Positions 48,235 through 58,612 of a stretch of DNA of 64,000 nucleotides are shown in pieces. Position numbers and translations under genes: made by a program. The notes beneath the pieces are model-generated. The model saw nothing but the letters and a program-made list of their open reading frames with translations. It had not been told where the DNA came from and searched no databases. This stretch comes from Schistocerca nitens (lineage: Eukaryota > Arthropoda > Insecta > Orthoptera > Acrididae), in assembly GCF_023898315.1 (NCBI RefSeq), contig NC_064616.1, forward strand, positions 645,416,974 through 645,480,973, read 5' to 3'. Numbering within the stretch: position 1 is the first letter of the stretch; each line of letters opens with the position of its first letter.

Positions 48235-48690
48235 GCAAAGAACTTCTGTACCAACACATGTCACTTGGACCAACTACTGCAGGGAGATGCCAAATTCACA
48301 TGGAACAAGATGCAAGAAAGATCTTTCTTTGTCCTTAAGGAGATGTAACATCTTCTCCAGTTCTAGCATTGTATGATGAGAATGTTAAAACACAGTTTCT
48401 TAGTGATACTAGTGGTTTTAGAATAGAGGCATTTCTAGTGCAAATTCAGGAAGGTACTGAAAAAGTGATAGCTCACACTTAGGCATTAACAAGTTCTTGC
48501 CATATTTGTTTGGCACACCACTTACTGTTGTGACAGACCACAATTCTCTCTGCTGGCTGAATAGTTGGAAGGATCCGTTGCGTTGACTGGTGAAATGGAC
48601 ATTGTGACTTAAGGAGAACAAGCTCATATTTTACAAGGAACTGAAGTTGATTAGTTGTAACCAATTTTATCTGCCCAATTGTTGGAATCC
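48235..48690 (+). pseudogene. Gypsy-type RT connection and RNase H, separated fragment
   Basis: Resumes the reading interrupted at 38275: AKNFCTNTCHLDQLLQGDAK, then FTWNKMQERSFFVLKE (frame to about 48345), then SSPVLALYDENVKTQFLSDT and [20 protein letters not shown], the Gypsy RNase H start (here SDTSG in place of the more usual TDASG). It then breaks up, with VVTDHNSL-like and LVKWTL-like parts around 48515-48600. The Tc1 fragment begins soon after. Confidence 0.8.
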
Positions 48691-48779
48691 TGGTGGACTA
48701 TTCTTGCCTTGACTATGAACAACAGTTGATGGTCCCCTCTAGTTCAGCTGAGTGCTTGTACATGTGGCAAAAGTGTATG

Positions 48780-49340
48780 TTATGTCTGTGTTCTCGACAG
48801 GAAAACTTTGTACTTGTGTTAACATGGACATTTCACCTAAGAAGGAGGCAAAAACAGTTGCTATTCATGAACACACTTCTATGACTGTAAGAGACATTGC
48901 CTCGGTTGTTGGTGTGGAAAAATGTAGTGTTTCACAACTTATTAGGGCATATAGTGAAATGCCTCATTGTTTACAAAGAGAAAAGGCTGATGTGAATGAA
49001 AACGAAAAACCATCCCTACAACCGACAAAATTCTGCTTAGAAAATGTAGAATTCATCCTCACAAAACAAGTAAGGACTTTAAAAGAGATATATTGGCTAC
49101 CGGGGTCAAAATTGTCTGTTCAACAGTATGGTACTGGCTTCTTGATTGTGGGCAGAAGGCACAAAAGTCAATAAAGAAGCAGTTGCTAACACCTGCCATG
49201 AAGAAACACCAGTTGGCATGGGCCATAATATATAAATCTTGGACCTCTAATGACTGGAATGGTGTAATTTTAGTGATGTGTAACATTTTATTGTTCAAGG
49301 TTAGAGAGCACGGGTTGTCACAGGAAGCTCCCATGAGACA
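48780..49340 (+). pseudogene. Tc1-like transposase fragment (5' half)
   Basis: ATG at 48825 begins MDISPKKEAKTVAIHEHTSM, then TVRDIASVVGVEKCSVSQLI, a helix-turn-helix. After frame changes it reads DLLATGVKIVCSTV-like, SIKKQLLTPAMKKHQLAWAI and YKSWTSNDWNGVI, which leads up to the first catalytic Asp. The sequence ends there at the 3' end of I-like LINE copy 2. The catalytic domain is missing. The left end of the Tc1 element was not resolved. Confidence 0.85.
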
Positions 49341-49663
49341 GTTGGATCATCTGTTGAGGCACTGTCACCTAACATAATAGGTAGTGCATCAGGAAGGTTA
49401 AAAGTCCATCTCAGGGCAGCTAAATTTGGACAGTGACACTGAGGTGGGTCCTCGCAGTGTAGGAAGTGACTGTGAGTCAGTCAAGTATGGCCGATGCAGA
49501 GCCAGCAAAGGACAATTGAGTCCTTGCAAGAGGACCTCCACACATTCGTCGTCTCCTTTACTTGTCAGCAAAGTCAAGGAGTGTCATTCTGTTTCCAGAT
49601 CCCAAAAAACTTTGTGGTATAACACCAAGCAATGATCAGACTCTGGTACCTGATCTCCAGACT

Positions 49664-52380
49664 TCATTTACGAGTAGCCCGTTTGGCTAGCCTGTCGGCA
49701 AGTTCATTTCCTGGGATTCCGACATGTGCTGGGGTCCATATGAAGACCACTGACTGTCCATGTTGTTTGGGGACATAAACGGACTCTAGGATAGCCATTA
49801 TCAACAGATGGTGACGATAGCACTGGTCAAAAGCTTGTAAGGTGCTCAAGGAGTTCGCTACAAATGAGGAAGGACTTGCTAGTGCAGGAATGGATATGCT
49901 CAAGAGCATGAGATATGGCTACAGGCTATGCAGCAAAAACACTGCAGTCAGTGCTGTCCAGTATGTTCTGTGTGAGCATAAGTGAACCCAATGTGACCAT
50001 CTACCATTGAGCCATCCACGTAGACCATTTCTAAGCCCTGCAACTCACCGAGAATAGAGAAAAATTGGTGGTGAAGGGCCTCAGGATGAACTGAGTCTTT
50101 TGGGCCTTGCCATAAGTCCAGATGAAACTTTGGTCAAGGTATACAAGCGTGTAGGTGAGTGGAGTCGGAGCAGAGGTGGTAGAGGGAAAGACTCAAGTTC
50201 TGTAAGAATTGACTGGATGCAGACTGCAATTGTAATTCCTGATCTGGGCTGCAGTTGTGAGAGATGGAGTGCCATGTTAGAGAAAAGAAGATGGTAATTG
50301 GGATGTTTAGGCAAGCTGCAAATGTGTGCAGTATAATCTGCAAGCAGTTGTTGCCACCTGATCCACAATGGAGGAACCACAGCTTCCACGAGTAGGCTGT
50401 TCGCTGGGCTCATTCAGAAAGCTCCCACTGCAAATCGAACTCCACAGTGGTGTATAGGGGTCAGCATCTGCAATGCTGAGGGCCATGCTGAACCATGCGC
50501 CAGGCTCCCATAGTCCAGATGGGACTGTACCAGGGCTTTGTATAGCTGCAACTGTGTGGCAATTTGCACCCCAGTCAGTATGACTCAAGCATCGAAGAAT
50601 GTTAAGATGCCACCAGCACTTTTGCTTAAGCTGATGAAGATGGTGAAGCCAAGTTAAGCGGGCACTGAAAGCAGTCCTAAAAAGTAATAATAGCCCACTA
50701 CATTAAGCAGATGGTTATCAAGATAATGTTGTGGGTGCAGGTGAACTGTACGACGGTCACAGAAGCACAAGTCTTGGCGACTGAAAACTGAAAGCTGTGG
50801 GTCAGGGCACATGACTGCACCTTTCATGTGGGTTCCTGCAGTCGACATTCAGCCACACCAATGGTATATGAGCAAAAGGAAATGCAGAAGTTGTCAGCAC
50901 ATAAGAACGATGATATGAGGACCCCACAGCTGCTGCAAGACCATTAATGGCCACTAAAAAGTGTGGGACACTCAGTACAGAGCCCCAAGGGACCCTGTTC
51001 CCTTGGATATGGGGCAAACTGTGTGAAGCACTAACTTGAACTCTGAAGGTGCGCAGCGATAAAAAGTTTTGCTTATAAATCAGGAGCGGGCCCCAGAGAC
51101 CTCACTTGTGTAATGTAACAAGGATGTGGTGTCGCCAAGTGGTGTCATAGACTTTTGTCAGGTCAAGACAGACTGCAATACGATGATGACAGCAGGAAAA
51201 GGTTGTTAAGGATGGCAGACTCCAGGTATACCAAGTCATCAATGGTGGAGCGACCGCAGTGAAACTCGCCCCAAGACTCAAGGAGACAACACAACCGCCA
51301 GCTTAACATACGTTCGAGCAGCTTGCACAGAATGTTGGTGAGGCTAATAGGACAATAGCTACCCACATCTAGTGGGTTCTTAATGTGTTTTAGCACTGGA
51401 ACAATGATACTTTCTCGCCATTATGACAGGAATTCACCATCACTCCAGATGCAGTTGAAGACGGCAAGGAGGTGGTAATTTTCAGACACAGAGGTTTGAG
51501 CTCGGCAAAATACTCTGTGATTGTGTCTGGGTCGATAGATACAGTTCCAATTTGTGGAAATTCCAGGTATACCGGCAGGGGTCTGACATCCGTAAAGGCA
51601 TCTGAGCTTTGTCCAAATCTGGGAAGGAGAGGTTCATGTAGCAATAGTGGAAACGTACCATTCTCAGCACTCCTGATTCCGTCTTTTGATTACCTGACGG
51701 ACTTGGGCATGTCGCCATTTGAAGGCAATAAGGTGATCCATTGATTGGTGCCACTTACAACATTATAGGGCCTGCCTACGATCCCTAACGGCCATAGCAA
51801 TTTCTGGCGACCACCAAGGCATTTTCTTCTGGGGGGACAACCTGAGGAACAAGGGATTGCTGATTCAACCACAGAAACAATGGTTGTAGTAACATCCTAG
51901 CCCACCACAACGATGGTACCAAGCAATCGAGATCCCACAGTGGTAGCAGAGCCCTTCTGGACAAGCTTTTAGGTGAATGACACCTCAAGAGGGACAGGAT
52001 CAGCGGACAGTGGCCACTACAACACAAGTTGTCATGAGCTCTCTAGTGGATAGATGGTAGAAGGCCAGGACAGCAAACTGAGAGATCAATGACCAAGTAT
52101 GTGGCATGCACCACACTCAAGTGAGTGGGGACACCTATATTTAGGAGGCAAAGGTTGAGATGAGTGAGTAGATTCTCGACATCTTTACCATGGCCAAGAA
52201 TCTTCGATCCACGCCCAAAGGGTTATGGGTGTTCAAATAACCCAGAAGTAGAAAAGGTGGGGGGAGTTGAGAAATTAGGGCAGCCAATACACGGTGCAGG
52301 ACTTCACAATCTGTTGGAAGATAGATGGTGTAGACAGTAAATTCCTGCATTGTCCTCACTCTGACAGCCACAGCTTCTAA
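49664..52380 (-). pseudogene. I-like LINE copy 2: ORF2 (endonuclease, RT, RNase H)
   Basis: At the 5' side 52141-52371 reads VRVRTMQEFTVYTIYLPTDC and FLLLGYLNTHNPLG (endonuclease; GDFN has become GYLN). 51163-51396 reads KNPLDVGSYCPISLTNILCK, FHCGRSTIDDLVYLESAI (reverse transcriptase). Near 50930-51000 a GSVLSVPHFLVAINGLAAAV stretch follows. 50081-50413 reads LLADYTAHICSLPKHPNYHL (remnant of the A/VDD region, reading LADYTA). The C-terminal 49664-49909 reads FVANSLSTLQAFDQCY (the catalytic SDS motif is ANS) and VVFIWTPAHVGIPGNELADR (RNase H end). Multiple stops; inactive. Confidence 0.82.
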
Positions 52381-52659
52381 TGGTGTTATAAATGGCCAGG
52401 TTTGCTCTATTCAGAGGTAAGGACATATGTACATACTTCACCTGACATCCTGTACGATTTTTGTAACACCCTCAACAGCTTTGAAGGGCGGGGGGTCGCA
52501 CTGCTGGAAACCAGATTTCCTGAAGAGCAATGCAAGAAGCAGGTGTATTGCTTAAGAGCTATCGTAACTCAGCCAGGTGGGGAGAAAAACCACCACAATT
52601 CCACTGAAGGATGAAGCAGTCAGTAGTCTGGGAAGGCATGAAGGGACCAAGGAGGCAGT

Positions 52660-53241
52660 TTATGCCTAAGAATCATCTGCAGCCACTGGCTGAGTGCTTG
52701 TATCTAATACCATCGCTGCTGAGGCCTCGGAGAGATCTAGGTCCTCAGGGAATGCTAAAATCTCCACCTCATTCTCATTCTTGGAAGGATTGTTGGTAGG
52801 GAGTGGTGGTGTGGGGGTCACTGGGGTATCTTGTTTCTTAACAGACTTCTTCACTTGTTTGAGCTTGCTGGGAGGGCCTCTCTGAAGAAGCTTCAGGTAC
52901 AGAGGAAGACTTTGAACAAGACTTTGAAGTCCTTCGACCAGCAGTTTGTGGATCCTTCAGCCTACTTTGCATGGGGTGAGACCTTGGGAAGCAGAGTCCC
53001 AAGGGAACCATTCCATGTGAGAGGAGCCAGAGGAGGCTGTTGCTTCTCCAGCTTGGAGGGGACTGACCTCCCCGGCATTTAGGGGAGGGGTTTTGCTCCC
53101 AAAGTAGATGCTTTGGGTACAACAGATGAAGAAGTGCCCCCAACCACCAAGGGGAGGGGAATGTAGCTGGGCAGTCCTGAGGGGCCACTGTAAAAGGCTT
53201 AGACAAGGTGACCACTGTCGCCAGTCAGAGTGACATTGTTG
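52660..53241 (-). pseudogene. I-like LINE copy 2: C-terminal part of ORF1
   Basis: Charged, low-complexity C-terminal part of ORF1 matching that of copy 1: VPEASSERPSQQAQTSEEVC and KKSVKKQDTPVTPTPPLPT, ending LDTSTQPVAADDS. The solo LTR at 53245 separates it from the zinc-knuckle half at 55231-55907. Confidence 0.75.
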
Positions 53242-53476
53242 TAGTGTAAGCATAAGATGAGAGCAATTGAACAGGGTTCAACCAGTCATACTTCTATTTA
53301 GCCTCTTGATAAGTCATCCTGTCTGAGCCGTGGTAAAAATTGCTGTTTTGATGAGCTCGCCGCAGTGCGTAGTGTGAAGCAGTCGCCCTCCGTTTCTGGT
53401 GGTGGCGCCGCTGTGGCAATCGCAGCTTCGGTGTCTCCATCTGGTGGGAAAAGGGGAAAGATTGCCAGTTCACGTG

Positions 53477-53486
53477 CATATAAGGG
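53477..53486 (+). promoter_or_regulatory. TATA-like box in solo LTR
   Basis: gcatataagg, about 235 bp inside the LTR, followed about 30-40 bp later by a GC-balanced region with repeated tctctcgtc motifs. Proposed as the LTR transcription promoter from position and sequence only. Confidence 0.5.
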
Positions 53487-53772
53487 GCACTATGAGCTCG
53501 CCAGTGGGTCAGTCTCTCGTCCCCAGCTTGCTAGTCGGTCTCTCGTCCGCATTTGTTAGGCAGTTAGTGTCTGTCTGTCATTCATTCAGAGTGCTAGTAT
53601 GTCTGTCGTTCGGATCAACCTTTAAAGCAAGCAAAATGAGAGTCTTCCCACTCCGCCAGTAAGAGAACTCAGCGAGTGGTCGCCCAGTCGGGGCTTAGTT
53701 CTTGCATCTGAGTCTGCATGTTAGGATACCAGTCTGCTCGAGTTTGCTCAGGTAATGGTCATTGGCAGTTGG

Positions 53773-53944
53773 GTTGGGGTTGTTTGGGGAAGGAGACCAC
53801 ACAGCGAGGTCATCGGTCTCATCGGATTAGGGAAGGATGGGGAAGGAAGTCGGCCGTGCCCTTTCAAAGGAACCATCCCGGCATTTGCCTGGAGCGATTT
53901 AGGGAATTCACGGAAAACCTAAATCAGGATGGCCGTACGCGGGA
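53773..53944 (-). mobile_element. Conserved-core SINE nested in solo LTR
   Basis: Flanked by a perfect 13-bp direct repeat CATTGGCAGTTGG (53760-53772, 53945-53957). Same core as 10778-10978 and 34295-34483, tail at left. Truncated just before the tRNA head. It is the innermost insertion of the nest: SINE in LTR in LINE in Gypsy in FGD-like intron. Confidence 0.95.
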
Positions 53945-54851
53945 CATTGGCAGTTGGATCGATTGGTTGGTCGGTCGCGCACTGAGACACAAGATGAATT
54001 GTCCGTCTTGAGCGTCGGCGCATGTGAGGTCGCCACGTGAGTCCAGTGGGTCGCGGCGTGTAGCGAGGGGTAGTGACGTTGCGGTCGATACGACAGCAAC
54101 AGGAGTCAACCCACGACATCAATCTGGCCGGTGCGAGCTGCGATGCCATGAGACGGGAGATCGGCGCGCCTTCCTGTGTCCGTTGAAGCGGCTGGCAGCA
54201 GACGGTTCAGGAGAGTGATTTAGGGGTGCTGCGCCAGGTCTTCTCGAGAAATCGCAGTTTATTAGAAGTTAAGTGATTGGTGATATGTTGTTTGATTTAC
54301 TCTTGTTAAATTCTACTTGTTTTCTTGGTGAGGTCACCAGCTGTTTTGCTTTGGGGTCATCCCACCATTCTTCTCCGTTTGACCACCCATGGGAAGGTGG
54401 TTGTTTATAAATTGGGTGGTCCGTTTTTCCCTTGTGGAGTAGGGACAGGTTAGAGCAACCTGTGGTTCGGGTTGTTCGGTAATCTCCCTATCAATCTACT
54501 GTACGTTAGTAGCTGCCTCTGTCATGTTTGTCGGATTTGGTGTGTTAACGAATTTATTGCCTGGAATGTAATGGCCTAATACCTGAAATATGTTTTGATC
54601 TTTGGAAACTTTGATATTATTGCCTATGATCTTGAGAGGCGGTATCTGTGTACTGTAGAGCATCTTAACTATTGTAGAATTTTATATAAGATTGCATTTC
54701 ATGGGCTTTTATTTAAATGATCATTTTAGTATATAAAGTTGCCACCCTTTCACCGTAAGACTTTTCTTAGAAGTTAAAATCAAGTTGTACCTTGGGTGGC
54801 AAGGTTAATATTTTAATTGTTAGTGTTTTGGACCATTTCCATCCCTCCTAC

Positions 54852-54871
54852 GGGGGGGGGGGGGGGGGGGG
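54852..54871. repeat. G20 homopolymer tract
   Basis: About 20 consecutive G within the LTR. Length may be affected by sequencing error. A similar G-rich run lies at 45670-45689 in LINE copy 1 and another at 17959-17968. Confidence 0.9.
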
Positions 54872-55055
54872 TGCATAGTTTGTGTGCATTGTTAAAACTT
54901 TTAGTTTAAAGTTATGTGGTGTGTTGCAGATTTGCACCAGTGTAGTCTTTCAGAGGCTGTTGTGAGCAGCAGTAACTATGGCCGTGTCAAAAGGGAGCGG
55001 CAAGGTTCTCTGCCCGAAAGCTTATACAGTCAAAACTTGTTTCTTTCTGCCTCTG

Positions 55056-55061
55056 AATAAA
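55056..55061 (+). terminator. AATAAA polyadenylation signal candidate in solo LTR
   Basis: AATAAA about 165 bp from the LTR end, with T-rich sequence downstream. Consistent with an LTR R/U5 boundary nearby; not demonstrated. Confidence 0.45.
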
Positions 55062-55230
55062 TTGTAACTTTGATATTTAGAGGGTGCTTTCTGATTATAA
55101 TTTTAAATCTGTTTCTTTTTAAAAAATGCTTTTAGGCACCATTAAAGCGAATAAAATTCCCATTTGTTAAAATGAATTTGGTTATGATTTCATCAGTTAC
55201 TCCCTGGCAACTACTTCCATGCTTACATAG

Positions 55231-56080
55231 TGTGATTAAATGTGTTAATGTTCTTGATGAATTGCTAGTAAATAAAATAAATTCCTAAGAATATTCTTTG
55301 AAAATAAATCACGGTTCACTGTCCAGGGCTTGTACTCCATAATTTTCCCCTCCTTTTGGAGGACCACGCAGTCCAGCAAGCAGGGAGTGTAACGCTCTCC
55401 ACAGCTGACACAGGTAGGAGGAGGGGCACATGGAGTGTTCAGATGCAGTGGATGTCCGCAGTCTCCACATGCAGTGCTGGAAGGGCACTGGGAAGATATG
55501 TGACTGAATTTCCAGCACTTAAAGCACTGCATAGGGTATACCACCACCCTCACCTTTTCAGGTAATGAATCACCCTCAAAGGCTAAAATGAAGGCACCAG
55601 CAGTGACACTGTTATCTTTAGGTCCCTTATGTCCCCTATGGACAAGCTTGTCAAAGTGAACACCCAATCATTCAAAATTGGCGTGTAGCTCATTAGCGGA
55701 CCACAATAGGAGATCTCGATGAAAAATAATCCTCTGGACCATGTTTAGGCTTTTATGGTGACTGACCAAAACAGGAATTTCACACAGCTTGTCATATGTG
55801 AGCAACACCCATGACAGGGCTGGGGATGCAGTATGAATCAAGACTGATCCTTTCCATATTTTGGACATTGTCGCCACTTCCCCAAACTTATCTTCAAGGT
55901 GTTTCAAAAATTAGGAAGGATTCCCATCAGTTCTGCTGCCAACTAAATATTGAGGTGAATATGGTTCTCTTTTGTCTATAGCCCTACGTTCCTCCCAATA
56001 GCGTAGCAAGGGAGGAGAACGATTTGGGGTTGTACTTATCTGCATTAAAGCCTACCTTGCCTTTCTTAGAGACTGGTGGG
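55231..56080 (-). pseudogene. I-like LINE copy 2: N-terminal and zinc-knuckle part of ORF1
   Basis: 55668-55907 reads FGEVATMSKIWKGSVLIHTA and KSLNMVQRIIFHRDLLLWSA. 55245-55667 reads AFILAFEGDSLPEKVRVVVY followed by zinc knuckles: CFKCWKFSHISSQC (CX2CX4HX4C), CGDCGHPLHLNTPC (CX2CX4HX4C) and CVSCGERYTPCLLDC, in which the histidine is absent. A row of such knuckles is standard for ORF1 proteins of I-like LINEs, which bind RNA. A frameshift separates the two parts, and the solo LTR cuts the 3' side. Confidence 0.85.
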
Positions 56081-56715
56081 GCCATTCAGTTACCAGCAAA
56101 AGATGACATGGTCTACTTCACTGTGAGTCATCTGCCCTGATGCCACCCATTCCAACCAGGGGCTTTTCCCCATGGGCTCTACTCAGTCTCAGCAAAGGCC
56201 ACCTGGCAGGATGGGCATTGTCAGGAGTCCTGATGCCCCAGACAGATGGGCATCTACTCCTTGGCATACATGGGGAATTTGCAGCTCAGGCACCAGCAGT
56301 GTGATTCCTGTGTTGTCAGGGGACTACAACCAAGTGAGTACATGATGGTCCTCCACAACGAACTGGCTACCATGGTGGATATAGAGTGCCAAAAGAGCCA
56401 TTGTAATTATGGGTGCAGAAGACGACAGTGGAAGTATATGACACACCTTGTAACGTGTCCTTCCCCAAATACCTCGATTACGGGTGAAGTTGCAGAGCTA
56501 TGACAATAACAAGTGCAGAAGGTCTCAGCGCATGATGGATATATAATGCACCACGTAAGGCGTCCTTTCCCAAAAGGCTCGCACTTCTGTAGAATTTGTA
56601 AAGGTGGAAGTCAAACCCTAAAAGGGGACCATAAATGATTAGGCTGAAAAGTAGGAGACCCCCTTTTAGTCACCTCTTATGACAGGCAGGAATACCTCAT
56701 GTATATTCTAGCCCC

Positions 56716-57990
56716 CGAACACACAGAGAGGAAAAGCAGAAGCAAAGACAAGGATGCTGACTGCCTTTCAACGAATCTTTTAGCAGAACACAGCAATGTG
56801 GATGAAATATCAGTCACTGTTGTGCATTAAATAATATTCTGTTGAACACAGGGAAGTTCCAGCACTGCTGACAATCACAAAAGCCTTGGAGGAGGAATCA
56901 ACCAAAGGAGAATTCCAATCAATTAATGGAATACTGTATGAAAGGATTTACAGTCAAATGGGGTGCAAATGGTCATCATCCTAGCTCATCTACAGCCAGC
57001 TATCCTGAGGCTTTTCTACGATGATCCAACCTGTGGTCTCTTGGGATTTCTGAAGATCTGACGTAATGAGGCACAGGTATCACCAGCCAGGTGTCTAACC
57101 AGTCCATTGGACACTATGTGAACCACTAAATGGAATGCCAACAATGGAAGCACATGCCACAATTATCTTAATGTGAAGCTCACGAAATAGCAAAGTTCTC
57201 TGTAGAAGATGACATTCTGAAGCACAGAGCATGTCTTGTGATGATCTCCCATCTTGGAAAAGTTTTCCAGTTGAGATTAGTATCAGAGGTAATTTCATGT
57301 TGTGGCATCATTGGCAGGATGACAGCTGCCTACCATCCATAGAAGAATGACCTTACAGAACACTTTTATAAGATGCTGGAAGATGTATTCTAGATGCATT
57401 TTATTGAAAAACAGAAAGATTGGGCTACAATACTGCCCGATATGACATCTGAATCCAGAAAAACAAAGCAAGACACTACAGGCTTCACACTGTTCTTTCT
57501 GCTTCATGGTTGTGAGGACAGAACAACAATGGATACACTGTTCCCATTTTGATCGGAGAATCGTCAGGATAATTATGTGAAACACTTATCAACCACGACT
57601 GGAGAAGCAGGACAGCTGGCTCACATACAGACCCTGGATGCTCAGGAAACGGACCAAGAGCACTATATTGCCAAACAGTGAGATACAGCCCAGGAGACTT
57701 GGTTTGGATTTTTATGTCTGTGCAGAAAGTAGGACTATCGGAAAAGTTACTAACACATTACTTTGGAGCCTATTATATCCTTTGATGGATGTCAGAAACA
57801 AAATTGAGAATTATGACCCTCCATCAAGAAGACAGAAGTGCAAAGACACTGTACTTGTGTGCCGTATGAATCTCTACTACAGTCCTGAGGTACACATTGA
57901 TGATGGGGGCTTCTTGTTCAAGGAAACTGAAGACCTGCTCAATGACCGTGGAGCTTTGATGGGATGGGTTACTGAAGAAGATGTAAGAAC
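56716..57990 (+). pseudogene. Gypsy-type integrase region with C-terminal GPY/F-like part
   Basis: Resumes with KDKDADCLSTNLLAEHSNVD, which normally follows the RNase H, then ITKALEEESTKGEFQ and SINGILYERIYSQMGCKW (frame-shifted). The integrase core is poorly preserved. The C-terminal part is clear: RYSPGDLVWIFMSVQKVGLS, EKLLTHYFGAYYIL, and DPPSRRQKCKDTVLVCRMNL in another frame, the C-terminal end of insect Gypsy Pol. Many stops. A purine-rich tract (58111-58122) and the right LTR follow. Confidence 0.8.
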
Positions 57991-58110
57991 ATGACCGGAA
58001 TGCGAGACGCCACAAGTGCCGCCATACAGAGCACTACTGACATGATAGAGATCCAGGGCGATATAGTCAACTCCACTGAGAATTTCTGGAACAGCTGGTT
58101 ATTGTTTCTC

Positions 58111-58122
58111 CGGGAGAGGGAG
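58111..58122 (+). promoter_or_regulatory. Polypurine tract candidate
   Basis: cgggagagggag, purine-rich except for the first base, three bases before the TG that starts the right LTR. Such tracts prime plus-strand synthesis in LTR retrotransposons. Confidence 0.55.
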
Positions 58123-58125
58123 CAG

Positions 58126-58330
58126 TGCCAGGAGTTATGGCACATACAGGGTGGCGTAGAGATTTGTGTCATTGGATGGTGTACTATAGGTCATCTGTTC
58201 AAACCTGACCACCTGCACTTACTTGATATACAGTATTTATCATTTCTGGAATGTTCTTCAAATATCTTAAGTTTGTAATGTTTCTGTATTCTGGTATATT
58301 CAATGTCTGTATAAACCATTCAGCTTTTGT
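58126..58330 (+). repeat. Right LTR of Gypsy element, 5' portion
   Basis: Starts TGCCAGGAG. Matches the left LTR at 35328 with substitutions and carries an A-box-like tggcgtagaga and a B-box-like tgttcaaacct. It extends beyond the left copy through tgtctgtataaacc. After that (about 58330) similarity is lost, while an LTR end of the same family appears at 62832-62995. Confidence 0.6.
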
Positions 58331-58612
58331 GTGGGTCTATTTGTAAAATTATCATCTTGGCTTGTTTTCACTTCTCCGGCTCACACCAGTCAGGTTCCGG
58401 TTGTTGCGGCATACTGTTCTACGAAGAAAATTTAGTAGGTCACCGGAAGTAGTCACAATAGCAAGGCAAGATATTTTGTTATTTTTAATCATTTAGTTGA
58501 AACGAATGATGATATTAATGTTTTTTAATGAAATACAGTGTAATAAGTACAACTGTGTAGTGTTCCTCACATTTCTATTCAAATTATGATGTTTATTATG
58601 GAGCAAATAATA
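58331..58612. other. No gene recognised
   Basis: AT-rich sequence between the LTR piece and the Tc1 element. Ends at the TA duplication 58611-58612. Confidence 0.5.

Larger units (their letters stand above)
53245..55227. repeat. Solo LTR inserted in LINE copy 2
   Basis: Begins TGTAAGCAT and ends ATGCTTACA, a 9-bp inverted terminus with the TG...CA rule. TAG flanks both ends (53242-53244, 55228-55230). A TATA-like gcatataagg lies at 53477-53486 and AATAAA at 55056-55061. No gag or pol is inside. The LINE ORF1 resumes directly on each side. A SINE (53773-53944) and a G20 tract (54852-54871) lie within. About 1.8 kb without the SINE, long for an LTR; a Gypsy-type origin is likely. Orientation by TATA and AATAAA is plus. 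Confidence 0.75.
49341..56715 (-). mobile_element. I-like LINE copy 2 (minus strand), with nested LTR
   Basis: The 5' end is near 56715 (minus strand ccgggggctagaatata region) and the 3' truncation point is near 49341. Same gene order and sequence as copy 1: 5' region, ORF1, ORF2 with RNase H last. It is interrupted at 53245-55227 by a solo LTR. It sits between the Tc1 fragment and the Gypsy integrase region. Copies 1 and 2 diverge considerably and carry different stops, so they are separate insertions of one family. Confidence 0.88.

Noticed and set aside
54852-54871. G20 tract as a G-quadruplex regulator
   Set aside because: A homopolymer of this type is prone to sequencing error and sits in a solo LTR; no supporting context.
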